This document shows positions 16,566 through 22,067 of a stretch of 31,061 bases of DNA, in pieces (within the stretch, counting starts at the first letter, position 1; each line of letters begins with the position of its first letter). Source of the DNA: a virus; IMG/VR virus record IMGVR_UViG_3300043436_002183, positions 1 through 31,061 of that record. One strand, 5' to 3'. Below the pieces are notes generated by a model. The model was not told the origin of the DNA. It did no database searches and saw nothing but the letters and a program-made list of their open reading frames with translations. The position numbers and the translations under genes were made by a program.

Positions 16566-16573
16566 CAAAGATA
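16566..16573 (-). promoter_or_regulatory. late promoter -7 box (TATCTTTG) before prohead protease
   Basis: CAAAGATA on plus reads TATCTTTG on minus, in the 70-bp gap between the large terminase (upstream, ends 16615) and the protease (starts 16544). It is identical to the boxes at 12823 and 18601. No -33 TTTG is seen at about 19 nt. Confidence 0.55.
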
Positions 16574-16614
16574 TAAATTTTATTTAGACTTAATATAAAT
16601 AGTATATATTTTTT

Positions 16615-17913
16615 TTAGAATGTAAAGAAAGTTTGTTTTAAGTCAAAGTAGAATCGCATTGCTAAAGCATCCGAGTAATCGGGTGAATGGCCTATCAACT
16701 CCTTTACTTTTTCTTTTGGCAATATCCTCAACTTACCATCTTGATCAATCTTATCTCTTTTAACCTGTTCTAACTCTTTGGTGATGACATCTTGTGTGTC
16801 TGCATTATTGCAATCGATAAATAGCTTATTCGCCTGGATCAGTTCTGCAAGTTTATAATAGCATTGTGTTTTTAGGTTTTGATATTCGACATTATTGTTT
16901 TCCTCTTTCAATGCTTTGGAGTTATTTACAAATCCTTTGCAACGTACAATATCCACAACACCACCACCAACACCATCTTCATCTGCAATTACGTTAGACA
17001 ATGGAACTCGATGTTTATTCATTAACGATTTGATTGCTTCGGCAGTTTCTGTAATACTGGACTTATCTAAAGTAAATATCTCAATAACCCGGAAGCCACT
17101 CCAAACTAATATAACCATCTTATCACTTCCGTATCGAGCAATATCCGCACTAATATACATATCACCACTATCAACAAAGTCGTTAGTAAATATGTTCTGA
17201 ATCTTATCAAAGTCGATAAGCCTTGCAGGATCATTGTCGAACTCCCAATTACCATAATATAGCCTTTGCTTACTATTCTCATCCAAAGCAAGTAAACTAT
17301 CTAAATAGGATAATGGTAAGTTAGGATTGTCAGTTGGAAGCGATTGTATAAACTTTCTCGTTTCTTTTATAGTTCCTGCAGCAGTAGGAATGTAAAACTT
17401 TGAATATGTCCAGTTCTTTGCCGGGTTACACGTTCCTAATATCTTTGGTGTTAAGTTATATTCATTTAGTTTATATCTTATCCTGGATGTAACTATTTGC
17501 CATGCTTTAAATGAAATTTGATTGCACTCATCTATAAAGGCGCCGGTTATCTCTAACGAACCTAAACTATCGAAGTTTGGATCAGCGGGATATGAATATA
17601 AATCCTTTAATAGTATTTCACTTCCATTGGTCCAGGTGATCACTCCCGTTTGACTATTGTAGTTATATGAAGTAGATAGCTTTAAATTGGATGTAAGTTC
17701 AAAGAAAGTGTTTAAAGTAGTTTCTTTTAATGTCTTTAGCTTTGACCTTCCCATTAACCAACGAGTTGCCGGATAGGTTTGGCATTGTTCAATAAGCCAT
17801 AAAACACCGAGAGCGGATTTGCCACCACCGGCAGCTCCGCCATAAAGTATTTCCTTTGTAATATTATCTTTTAAATAATAAACAGCGTGTTCTTGCTTAA
17901 TTAATAGTTTCAT
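16615..17913 (-). CDS. terL: large terminase subunit (432 aa)
   Basis: The packaging ATPase and nuclease. Walker A GGAAGGGKS at residues 25-33, Walker B FIDEC at 126-130, and the nuclease acidic residues Asp257 (ISADIAR), Asp311/Asp313 (VIADEDGVGG) and Asp415 (SPDYSDAL) are all present, in the expected order. The length of 432 aa is typical. Its start overlaps the end of the small subunit gene by 17 nt. The 432-aa form is complete and the promoter for the capsid block follows it. Confidence 0.96.
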   Translation of the reverse strand: MKLLIKQEHAVYYLKDNITKEILYGGAAGGGKSALGVLWLIEQCQTYPATRWLMGRSKLKTLKETTLNTFFELTSNLKLSTSYNYNSQTGVITWTNGSEILLKDLYSYPADPNFDSLGSLEITGAFIDECNQISFKAWQIVTSRIRYKLNEYNLTPKILGTCNPAKNWTYSKFYIPTAAGTIKETRKFIQSLPTDNPNLPLSYLDSLLALDENSKQRLYYGNWEFDNDPARLIDFDKIQNIFTNDFVDSGDMYISADIARYGSDKMVILVWSGFRVIEIFTLDKSSITETAEAIKSLMNKHRVPLSNVIADEDGVGGGVVDIVRCKGFVNNSKALKEENNNVEYQNLKTQCYYKLAELIQANKLFIDCNNADTQDVITKELEQVKRDKIDQDGKLRILPKEKVKELIGHSPDYSDALAMRFYFDLKQTFFTF

Positions 17914-18307
17914 TTGGTTTTATTCCACTACCTAACGATATAACGTTTGTAGTGATTTCACCGGAGTGTTCTTGTTGTACTTTATCGCCAAACATTTTAG
18001 GATAATATTTAGAAGCTTTCCATTTTAAAGTTTGGATTAATACGTTTGCTGTACTTGCATCATACAAACCATTTTTACAGCCTTCCCAAATTTCATCGAT
18101 TTGAGCATCTACACTTTCGCTTTTGTCTTGTATTGAATTTACATACAGGTTCGATAATTCTTGGTTTTCTCTTTTCCATTTACACCAAGTAGAAAAGGCG
18201 GGATAATTATCTTTACTTTCTAAAATAGCTTTAATGTTTTGACCATCCGCAATTTTATTGCAAATTTCAATACATAAATCAAAATTATATTCACTTGGTC
18301 TTGCCAT
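17897..18307 (-). CDS. terS: small terminase subunit (136 aa)
   Basis: The DNA-recognition subunit of the packaging motor. The N-terminus (MARPSEYNFDLCIEICNKIADGQNIKAILE) is a helix-turn-helix of the homeodomain-like type found in phage terminases, followed by helical segments (VDAQIDEIWEGCKNG, ANVLIQTLKWKASKYYPKMFGDK) for oligomerisation. It overlaps the large subunit gene by 17 nt. Confidence 0.88.
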   Translation of the reverse strand: MARPSEYNFDLCIEICNKIADGQNIKAILESKDNYPAFSTWCKWKRENQELSNLYVNSIQDKSESVDAQIDEIWEGCKNGLYDASTANVLIQTLKWKASKYYPKMFGDKVQQEHSGEITTNVISLGSGIKPNETIN

Positions 18308-18330
18308 ATCATTTTTTTAAATACGTTAAA

Positions 18331-18351
18331 CCTACCCTTTAAAAGAGTAGG
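18331..18351 (-). terminator. hairpin between 71-aa gene and terS, possible weak terminator
   Basis: Read on the minus strand it folds as CCTACTCT and AAGGGTAGG-type arms with one G-U pair; on the plus strand the same position is an A-C mismatch, so the RNA of the minus strand is the folded form. Only three T follow, so termination may be partial. Confidence 0.4.
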
Positions 18352-18380
18352 TAAAGAGTAACTTTAATTTACTACTCCCG

Positions 18381-18596
18381 CTAATTTTTATCCATTAAGT
18401 TTCTAATTGCTATATTCTTTTTAACTTCATCGTATAGTTCACCATTGAACTCCAATATGAAATCAGTTCCATTTAAAACCAAACACATTGTCTCACTATC
18501 GATTACATAACAGCCATTCACATCAGCTATAACAAAATCGAAATTTCGGTATTCCTGATCATGTTCCGTTTCAATTAAAACACGTGGCTGCTTCAT
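18381..18596 (-). CDS. hypothetical protein, first gene of the packaging block (71 aa)
   Basis: A 71-aa acidic protein (MKQPRVLIETEHDQEYRNFD ... LMDKN), predicted mixed alpha/beta, without membrane segments or a motif I know. Its ATG follows the -7 box TATCTTTG by only 4 nt, so its message would be leaderless or nearly so, if that box is used. It is separated from terS by 73 bp with a hairpin. Function unknown. Confidence 0.72.
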   Translation of the reverse strand: MKQPRVLIETEHDQEYRNFDFVIADVNGCYVIDSETMCLVLNGTDFILEFNGELYDEVKKNIAIRNLMDKN

Positions 18597-18600
18597 ATAA

Positions 18601-18608
18601 CAAAGATA
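18601..18608 (-). promoter_or_regulatory. late promoter -7 box (TATCTTTG) before packaging block
   Basis: CAAAGATA on plus reads TATCTTTG on minus, 4 nt before the ATG at 18596. It is back-to-back with the early plus-strand promoter at 18632-18662, so this 94-bp gap is the early/late divergence point. Confidence 0.6.
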
Positions 18609-18631
18609 TATAAAAAATAATTAGAAAAATG

Positions 18632-18662
18632 TTTGGTAGTTTATTATAAATAACTATATTTG
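18632..18662 (+). promoter_or_regulatory. early promoter (TTTG-19-TATATTTG)
   Basis: TTTG at 18632-18635, 19-nt spacer, TATATTTG at 18655-18662. This is a full match to the Bacteroidota primary sigma consensus. The region around the -7 box (ATTATAAATAACTATATTTGC) is nearly the same as that at 19767-19797. It leads the plus-strand early genes from 18691. Confidence 0.88.
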
Positions 18663-18690
18663 CTTATTATTAATTATTAAATCAAAAATT

Positions 18691-18777
18691 ATGAAAACAT
18701 TTTTAAGCAAACAAAAGTACCAAGTTTACGCAATAGGATTTATTGCAGTATATTTTTTAACCCGATTTTTATATTAA
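18691..18777 (+). CDS. 28-aa membrane peptide, first early gene
   Basis: ATG 18691, TAA 18775-18777. The product has a basic start (MKTFLSKQKYQ), one hydrophobic segment (VYAIGFIAVYFLT) and a short end RFLY. It is the first frame after a strong early promoter and is followed 2 nt later by the 76-aa gene, so translation is plausible. Short length lowers certainty. A membrane-acting early peptide (host takeover, superinfection exclusion) would fit but is not shown. Confidence 0.55.
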   Translation: MKTFLSKQKYQVYAIGFIAVYFLTRFLY

Positions 18778-18779
18778 TT

Positions 18780-19010
18780 ATGAGTATCAGAGCAAAACAA
18801 AAGTTCTATAACCAAGCCGTAATACTTGGAATAGATTTAAAGGATTTGGATGTTGAGAAATTAGATTTTTCAGCACCATTGAAACACAAGAGCAGTTTTA
18901 AGAAACGAGCTTCAGAAATAAAAGAATTATACAATTATCGATTCCCTGCTTATGTAGAGCCTCGTAGTTTTGATTTCGGATTGTTTAACATTGAATTTAA
19001 AAGAAAATGA
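18780..19010 (+). CDS. hypothetical early protein (76 aa)
   Basis: A basic 76-aa protein (MSIRAKQKFYNQAVILGIDL ... IEFKRK), rich in Lys and Phe, without a recognised motif. It begins 2 nt after the 28-aa peptide and ends with an ATGA overlap with the following 34-aa peptide, so it belongs to the first early operon. Function unknown; nucleic-acid binding is possible from its charge. Confidence 0.75.
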   Translation: MSIRAKQKFYNQAVILGIDLKDLDVEKLDFSAPLKHKSSFKKRASEIKELYNYRFPAYVEPRSFDFGLFNIEFKRK

Positions 19011-19111
19011 CAGATCAAGAAAAAAAGGAATTAGACTTTGTCTTAAAGACCGCATTAAAAGTTGCTATTGGAATAGCAGTATTGTTTTTTGCATTACTTA
19101 TTTTATTATGA
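19007..19111 (+). CDS. 34-aa membrane peptide
   Basis: ATG 19007, TGA 19109-19111. The product is a charged helix (MTDQEKKELDFVLKTALK) followed by one membrane segment (VAIGIAVLFFALLILL) reaching the C-terminus. ATGA overlaps at both ends tie it to its neighbours, and it explains why the next gene starts at 19108. Role unknown. Confidence 0.7.
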   Translation: MTDQEKKELDFVLKTALKVAIGIAVLFFALLILL

Positions 19112-19431
19112 AAAAGCTAATATTAGAATCGATAAAGGATTTTTGTAATGATAACTATAACTGGTTTGATTACTATATTAACTCCAAATGCTTTGAAATT
19201 TACGATGCTGATTTTAATTGTATCGCTGTAGTTGATTTTGAGGTTGAGGTTGAGGTGTATCGTAAGCCATGCACCGGTAATTATTTCAATCCACCGGAGA
19301 CAGGTGAATGTGATTTTATACTTTACGAGATAACTCTGCATGAAGTTTATAATTCAAAAGGACAATTATTGCCAAACTATAAAGTAAAATTACAAGAGGA
19401 ATTAGATAACATAAAAGGTAAAATAATATGA
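19108..19431 (+). CDS. hypothetical early protein (107 aa)
   Basis: I take ATG 19108 as start because it overlaps the stop of the 34-aa peptide as ATGA; the frame is open farther upstream only as a shadow of two other genes. The product is acidic (FDYYINSKCFEIYDADF; DFEVEVEVYRKPCTGNYF) and contains PPETGECDFILYEITL, similar in feel to small proteins encoded near replication genes of Bacteroidota phages. No known domain recognised. Confidence 0.75.
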   Translation: MKKLILESIKDFCNDNYNWFDYYINSKCFEIYDADFNCIAVVDFEVEVEVYRKPCTGNYFNPPETGECDFILYEITLHEVYNSKGQLLPNYKVKLQEELDNIKGKII

Positions 19432-19619
19432 CAGCAGTAGAATGGTTGGAAAAACAATTAGATATATCCAATGGATATCAAAATAAAATTAAACCATTAT
19501 TTGAAAAAGCCAAAGAAATGGAAAAGCAACAGATTATCGAAGCTTACGACAAAGGAGAGTTTAATTGTGGGATGAATGAATCAGCAGAAGAATATTATAA
19601 CAAAACATTTAAAAGATGA
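19428..19619 (+). CDS. hypothetical early protein (63 aa)
   Basis: The sequence MTAVEWLEKQL ... LFEKAKEMEKQQIIEAYDKG ... EEYYNKTFK is a pattern I know from many short proteins of Bacteroidota phages and prophages (WLxxQL near the start, AKEMEKQQI, then EYYNxTF). It is helical, acidic and without catalytic motif. ATGA overlaps join it to both neighbours. Function unknown. Confidence 0.82.
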   Translation: MTAVEWLEKQLDISNGYQNKIKPLFEKAKEMEKQQIIEAYDKGEFNCGMNESAEEYYNKTFKR

Positions 19620-19765
19620 AAAAAGAAAAGAATCTCGGAGGCAGACCTAAAGCATTTATTGACGATGTGGCTGTTGTTTTGCCAATATCAGTTCCAAGTA
19701 AAGAGCGTGAAAGATTGCGGATAAAATGGAACAAAGATTTGGATGAATTTAGAATTAAAAAATAA
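19616..19765 (+). CDS. small basic protein with GGRPK motif (49 aa)
   Basis: ATG 19616, TAA 19763-19765. The product starts MKKEKNLGGRPKAF and continues with VLPISVPSKERERLRIKW. The GGRPK arm followed by a beta strand and a helix resembles small ribbon-helix-helix or AT-hook-like DNA-binding proteins of phages and plasmids. Its TAA precedes the -33 element of the next promoter by one base. It may act as an early regulator; this is inference from the motif. Confidence 0.68.
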   Translation: MKKEKNLGGRPKAFIDDVAVVLPISVPSKERERLRIKWNKDLDEFRIKK

Positions 19766-19766
19766 A

Positions 19767-19797
19767 TTTGTTTATTAATTATAAATTACTATATTTG
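19767..19797 (+). promoter_or_regulatory. promoter of kissing-loop RNA A (TTTG-19-TATATTTG)
   Basis: TTTG at 19767-19770, 19-nt spacer, TATATTTG at 19790-19797. RNA A folding starts 4 nt later. The element shares more than the consensus with the promoter at 18632-18662. Confidence 0.88.
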
Positions 19798-19800
19798 CTA

Positions 19801-19890
19801 AGCAGTTGGTCAGAACTGCTAAACACAAACATAACTAATTCCCTCTGACACTACATACTGACCTATGTTTTGAAAGAGGGATTTTTTATT
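19801..19890 (+). ncRNA. kissing-loop leader RNA, copy A
   Basis: P1: AGCAGTT (19801-19807) with AACTGCT (19814-19820), loop GGTCAG. A 20-nt linker follows. P2 terminator arms CCCTCT (19841-19846) and AGAGGG (19875-19880) are followed by ATTTTTTATTT. Inside P2, P3 ACATA/TATGT (19853-19857, 19864-19868) carries the loop CTGACC (19858-19863), the exact complement of the P1 loop, so the two loops can form a 6-bp kissing complex. RNA length to the end of P2 is 80 nt. The start codon of the next gene is at 19900, 20 nt after P2. It has the same plan as copies B, C and D. Confidence 0.85.
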
Positions 19891-19899
19891 TAAACTATT

Positions 19900-20115
19900 A
19901 TGAAAACACTATTTGACAATTTAAAAGAAGAACACAAATTGCAGTTGGAAGTGATGAAAGAAATTTATCCAAACTCCCACGCAAGATTGGTAAAAGCATT
20001 AGAGGATAATTATTTGTATTCTCTGCTGACAATATCAGATGCATATACCTTGATTTTAAACACGAGTAACAAAAGCTTTTCAATAACTAACCTATCAGAC
20101 CTATTTTATGAGTAA
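19900..20115 (+). CDS. hypothetical protein behind RNA A (71 aa)
   Basis: A 71-aa helical protein (MKTLFDNLKEEHKLQLEVMKEIYPNS ...) with no recognised motif. It follows the terminator of RNA A by 20 nt, so its expression needs read-through or another start of transcription. It overlaps the next gene by 8 nt. It may be a cofactor of the neighbouring recombination-like protein, but that is a guess. Confidence 0.78.
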   Translation: MKTLFDNLKEEHKLQLEVMKEIYPNSHARLVKALEDNYLYSLLTISDAYTLILNTSNKSFSITNLSDLFYE

Positions 20116-20554
20116 TAAAGATTTATTTCAGATGATGAGAGAGCAAGAAGTACAAACACAGAACTTCTTGCCAAACAAAAAAGAGATTCAATTCTCTGCA
20201 ACCAAATTTATAACTGATGTTATAGATGGCGGAGAAGTTGACAAGTATGAACTCCTGGCACAAGCTAAAAGAATGCAGGAAGCACTTGACGTTATAACTG
20301 CTAAAATTTTAGAAGTAGTGCCACAGGAAAACTTTGAGGCATTTGGCCTTAAAGGAACGTTTAGAAATGGTGGTGAAACCATAAACTATAAAGATGATTT
20401 TAAATGGTCAGAAATCAAAGAAAAACTAAACGAAAGGGAAATGCTCCTCAAAGTAGCTTTAAAGTCTAATTCAAGCATTTACGATGATGATGGGGTTGAA
20501 GTAACACGAGTAAGCACATCACCACGCAAAGATACTTTAGCTATCAGTTGGTAA
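20108..20554 (+). CDS. hypothetical early protein of siphophage replication region (148 aa)
   Basis: The N-terminus is charged, the middle contains an amphipathic helix (YELLAQAKRMQEALDVITAKI), then FGLKGTFRNGGETINYKDD, and a C-terminus ending TRVSTSPRKDTLAISW. Proteins with this ending are common in Bacteroidota phages next to ssDNA-binding and recombination genes. I cannot name a function. It follows RNA A and the 71-aa gene (8-nt overlap) and precedes the SSB-like gene by 91 bp, which hold RNA element E. Confidence 0.75.
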   Translation: MSNKDLFQMMREQEVQTQNFLPNKKEIQFSATKFITDVIDGGEVDKYELLAQAKRMQEALDVITAKILEVVPQENFEAFGLKGTFRNGGETINYKDDFKWSEIKEKLNEREMLLKVALKSNSSIYDDDGVEVTRVSTSPRKDTLAISW

Positions 20555-20570
20555 TTAGTAAAAAAAACAT

Positions 20571-20578
20571 TATTTTAG
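20571..20578 (+). promoter_or_regulatory. weak -7 box (TATTTTAG) before element E
   Basis: TATTTTAG is one change from TAnnTTTG, and TTGG at 20548-20551 stands 19 nt upstream where TTTG would be expected. It is a weak candidate; the folded element E begins 15 nt downstream. Confidence 0.35.
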
Positions 20579-20593
20579 CATATCATAATTAAC

Positions 20594-20629
20594 AGCTCGA
20601 AGGTTTCACGAGCTTCTATTGAAACCATA
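20594..20629 (+). ncRNA. kissing-loop element E (no terminator arms)
   Basis: Stem AGCTCG (20594-20599) with CGAGCT (20609-20614) has the loop AAGGTTTCA. Two nt later, TAT/ATA (20617-20619, 20627-20629) encloses TGAAACC (20620-20626), the exact 7-nt complement of GGTTTCA in the first loop. This is the P1-P3 core of the A-D family without the terminator arms P2. The SSB-like gene starts at 20646. Its role may be translational control of that gene. Confidence 0.55.
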
Positions 20630-20645
20630 AATAAATAATAATATT

Positions 20646-21353
20646 ATGAGTAATCGCAAACAGGCGTTCCAAACGCCACAATCCAATCCATCAACAAAGT
20701 TTATCGAGTGGAAATCAAACGACAAGTGTTTTTCTTACTACGACAAAGAGAAACAAATGAACGTTCAAATCCCTTTACCATTTAAGTTTTTAGTTCTTGA
20801 TGAACTTCACACCGTAAAAGGTTGGAATGATGCCACAAGTAGCAGCATTTATTCTAATGAGGTTAAATTCATTTCAAAAGAGGAGATGACTGTTAAACCT
20901 TTCAAAGGTAATGAAATTGCCAAAGGTCTTTACAAAGACATTAAAGAAAAAATTGTTGCAGCAGGTGGCCATTATACAAGAAGCATTTATGTTATGCTTG
21001 AAGATGGATCATTGGCCAATATTCAATTAAAAGGAAGCGCCACACAACAATGGGGTGATTTTACACAAAAGACTCGCTCCAAATTAGCTGATGAGTGGAT
21101 TATTGTAAAAGATACCAAAGATGGCAAAAAAGGGGCTGTTAAGTTTTCGATGCCAAACTTTGTGTTTGAAAAATCTTTAACGGATAAAGAATGTACAATG
21201 GCCGATGAGTGCTTTGACATTTTAGAGGCATACCTTAAAACCTATTTAATTAAAAAAGACATTAACGATATTGAGGTGGTTTTAAATGGAGACATAGCCA
21301 ATGACTTTAATGAATCACAAGAAGCTTCAGAGTTTGATGATTTAGATTTTTAA
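20646..21353 (+). CDS. putative ssDNA-binding protein (235 aa)
   Basis: A 235-aa protein with beta-rich middle (LPFKFLVLDELHTVKGWND, YTRSIYVMLEDGSLANIQLKGSA, WIIVKDTKDGKKGAVKFSMP) and a strongly acidic C-terminal tail ending ASEFDDLDF. An acidic tail with a terminal aromatic residue is the hallmark of replication SSBs such as E. coli SSB and T7 gp2.5, and the position beside recombination and primase genes fits. The RNA-like element E lies directly upstream and a terminator 22 nt downstream, so it may be a single-gene unit. I give SSB as likely, not proven. Confidence 0.72.
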   Translation: MSNRKQAFQTPQSNPSTKFIEWKSNDKCFSYYDKEKQMNVQIPLPFKFLVLDELHTVKGWNDATSSSIYSNEVKFISKEEMTVKPFKGNEIAKGLYKDIKEKIVAAGGHYTRSIYVMLEDGSLANIQLKGSATQQWGDFTQKTRSKLADEWIIVKDTKDGKKGAVKFSMPNFVFEKSLTDKECTMADECFDILEAYLKTYLIKKDINDIEVVLNGDIANDFNESQEASEFDDLDF

Positions 21354-21375
21354 ATAGCATTCAACACAACTAATT

Positions 21376-21400
21376 AAACCACCTTAATGGTGGTTTTTTT
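21376..21400 (+). terminator. Rho-independent terminator after SSB-like gene
   Basis: AAACCACC (21376-21383) pairs with GGTGGTTT (21389-21396) around TTAAT, followed by more T. It closes the transcription unit 22 nt after the SSB-like stop and isolates the inverted repeat beyond. Confidence 0.9.
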
Positions 21401-21412
21401 ATTTTAAACCTC

Positions 21413-21633
21413 GGTTTAAAATTTTAAACTATTTTCAACCAAAAAAACGCATACAACCCTTATAAACATTAAGTTTTAAACCATTTGGTTTAAAATTTTG
21501 AATTAAAAAAAAATATTTTATAAAATAATTTTATTAAACAACTTTGAATGTTTTAAACCAAATAGTTTAAAAGTCAATGTTTACAAGGGTTTAAGAGATT
21601 TTATTGGTTGAAAATAGTTTAAAATTTTAAACC
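21413..21633. repeat. large imperfect inverted repeat, candidate replication origin
   Basis: Left arm 21413-21495 and right arm 21551-21633 are inverted copies over 83 nt without gaps, 72 matches by my count, the outer 30 nt identical, with a 55-nt A/T-rich centre. The arms are themselves made of TTTAAACC-type palindromes (for example at 21402-21421, 21474-21495, 21617-21632). Mismatches are not G-U pairs, so the structure looks like a DNA dyad and not a folded RNA. The 21354-21722 gap holds no gene. It sits just upstream of a HTH protein and the primase, so an origin or protein-binding region is the leading idea. Confidence 0.85.
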
Positions 21634-21696
21634 TTACTTTAAAAAGTAAATTAAATTTAATTTTAATTTAATTAGTTTATATTAAATTTATTTTTT

Positions 21697-21704
21697 TATA
21701 TTTG
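21697..21704 (+). promoter_or_regulatory. -7 box (TATATTTG) before HTH gene
   Basis: TATATTTG ends 18 nt before the ATG at 21723. No exact TTTG lies at about 19 nt upstream, but the region is very AT-rich. It is adjacent to the inverted repeat, so binding there could control this promoter. Confidence 0.65.
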
Positions 21705-21722
21705 TAAAAAAAATAATTAATT

Positions 21723-21941
21723 ATGACTACAAAAGACAAAATTTTAAAATTAAAAAAAGAAGACAAATCTATTTTGGAAATTTCAAATCTATTAGGTGTA
21801 TCGATTCAAAATGTTTATCAGCATTTAAGAATTGAAAAAGATAAAAAAGAAAAATCAAATAGAGTGGTTAATTTAACTGATTTAGATATTGAAAGATTAT
21901 CTGAAAGAATTTATTTAAAAATTTTAAATCATTTTAAATAA
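21723..21941 (+). CDS. small helix-turn-helix protein (72 aa)
   Basis: The N-terminal half holds a HTH of the homeodomain-like/sigma-70 region 4 type: SILEISNLLGVSIQNVYQHLR (positions 17-37 region), which resembles the C-terminal HTH of the primase (KEVSEQLGVSLQMIYKYIKE). The C-terminal part (LTDLDIERLSERIYLKILNHF) is a helix that could dimerise. It lies next to the 221-bp inverted repeat, so it may bind there as an initiator accessory or autoregulator. Promoter TATATTTG lies just upstream; RNA B follows 19 nt after the stop. Confidence 0.8.
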   Translation: MTTKDKILKLKKEDKSILEISNLLGVSIQNVYQHLRIEKDKKEKSNRVVNLTDLDIERLSERIYLKILNHFK

Positions 21942-21948
21942 AAATTAT

Positions 21949-21956
21949 TACATTTG
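21949..21956 (+). promoter_or_regulatory. -7 box (TACATTTG) of RNA B
   Basis: TACATTTG lies 4 nt before the first stem of RNA B, as in the other copies (4-6 nt). No clear TTTG -33 is present. Confidence 0.72.
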
Positions 21957-21960
21957 CTTC

Positions 21961-22057
21961 TGTAATGTTCTGGTGGGTTCATTACAACTAAAGAATTATT
22001 AAAATGTCCTTTAGGGAGTAGTTGCCACCACAACGAAACCTAAAGGATTTTTATTTT
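21961..22057 (+). ncRNA. kissing-loop leader RNA, copy B
   Basis: P1: TGTAATG (21961-21967) with CATTACA (21980-21986) enclosing TGGTGG (21971-21976). A 21-nt linker follows. P2 CCTTTAGG (22008-22015) pairs with CCTAAAGG (22039-22046), followed by ATTTTTATTTT. P3 GTTG/CAAC (22021-22024, 22031-22034) carries CCACCA (22025-22030), the exact complement of TGGTGG. Both loops are six nt and fully complementary. The RNA is 86 nt to the end of P2. It precedes the primase gene (start 22068) by 21 nt. Confidence 0.88.
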
Positions 22058-22067
22058 AAAAACAAAT

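Noticed and set aside
18970-19431. Long version of the 107-aa early gene
   Set aside because: The first 46 codons overlap the 76-aa and 34-aa genes; ATGA coupling supports the start at 19108.
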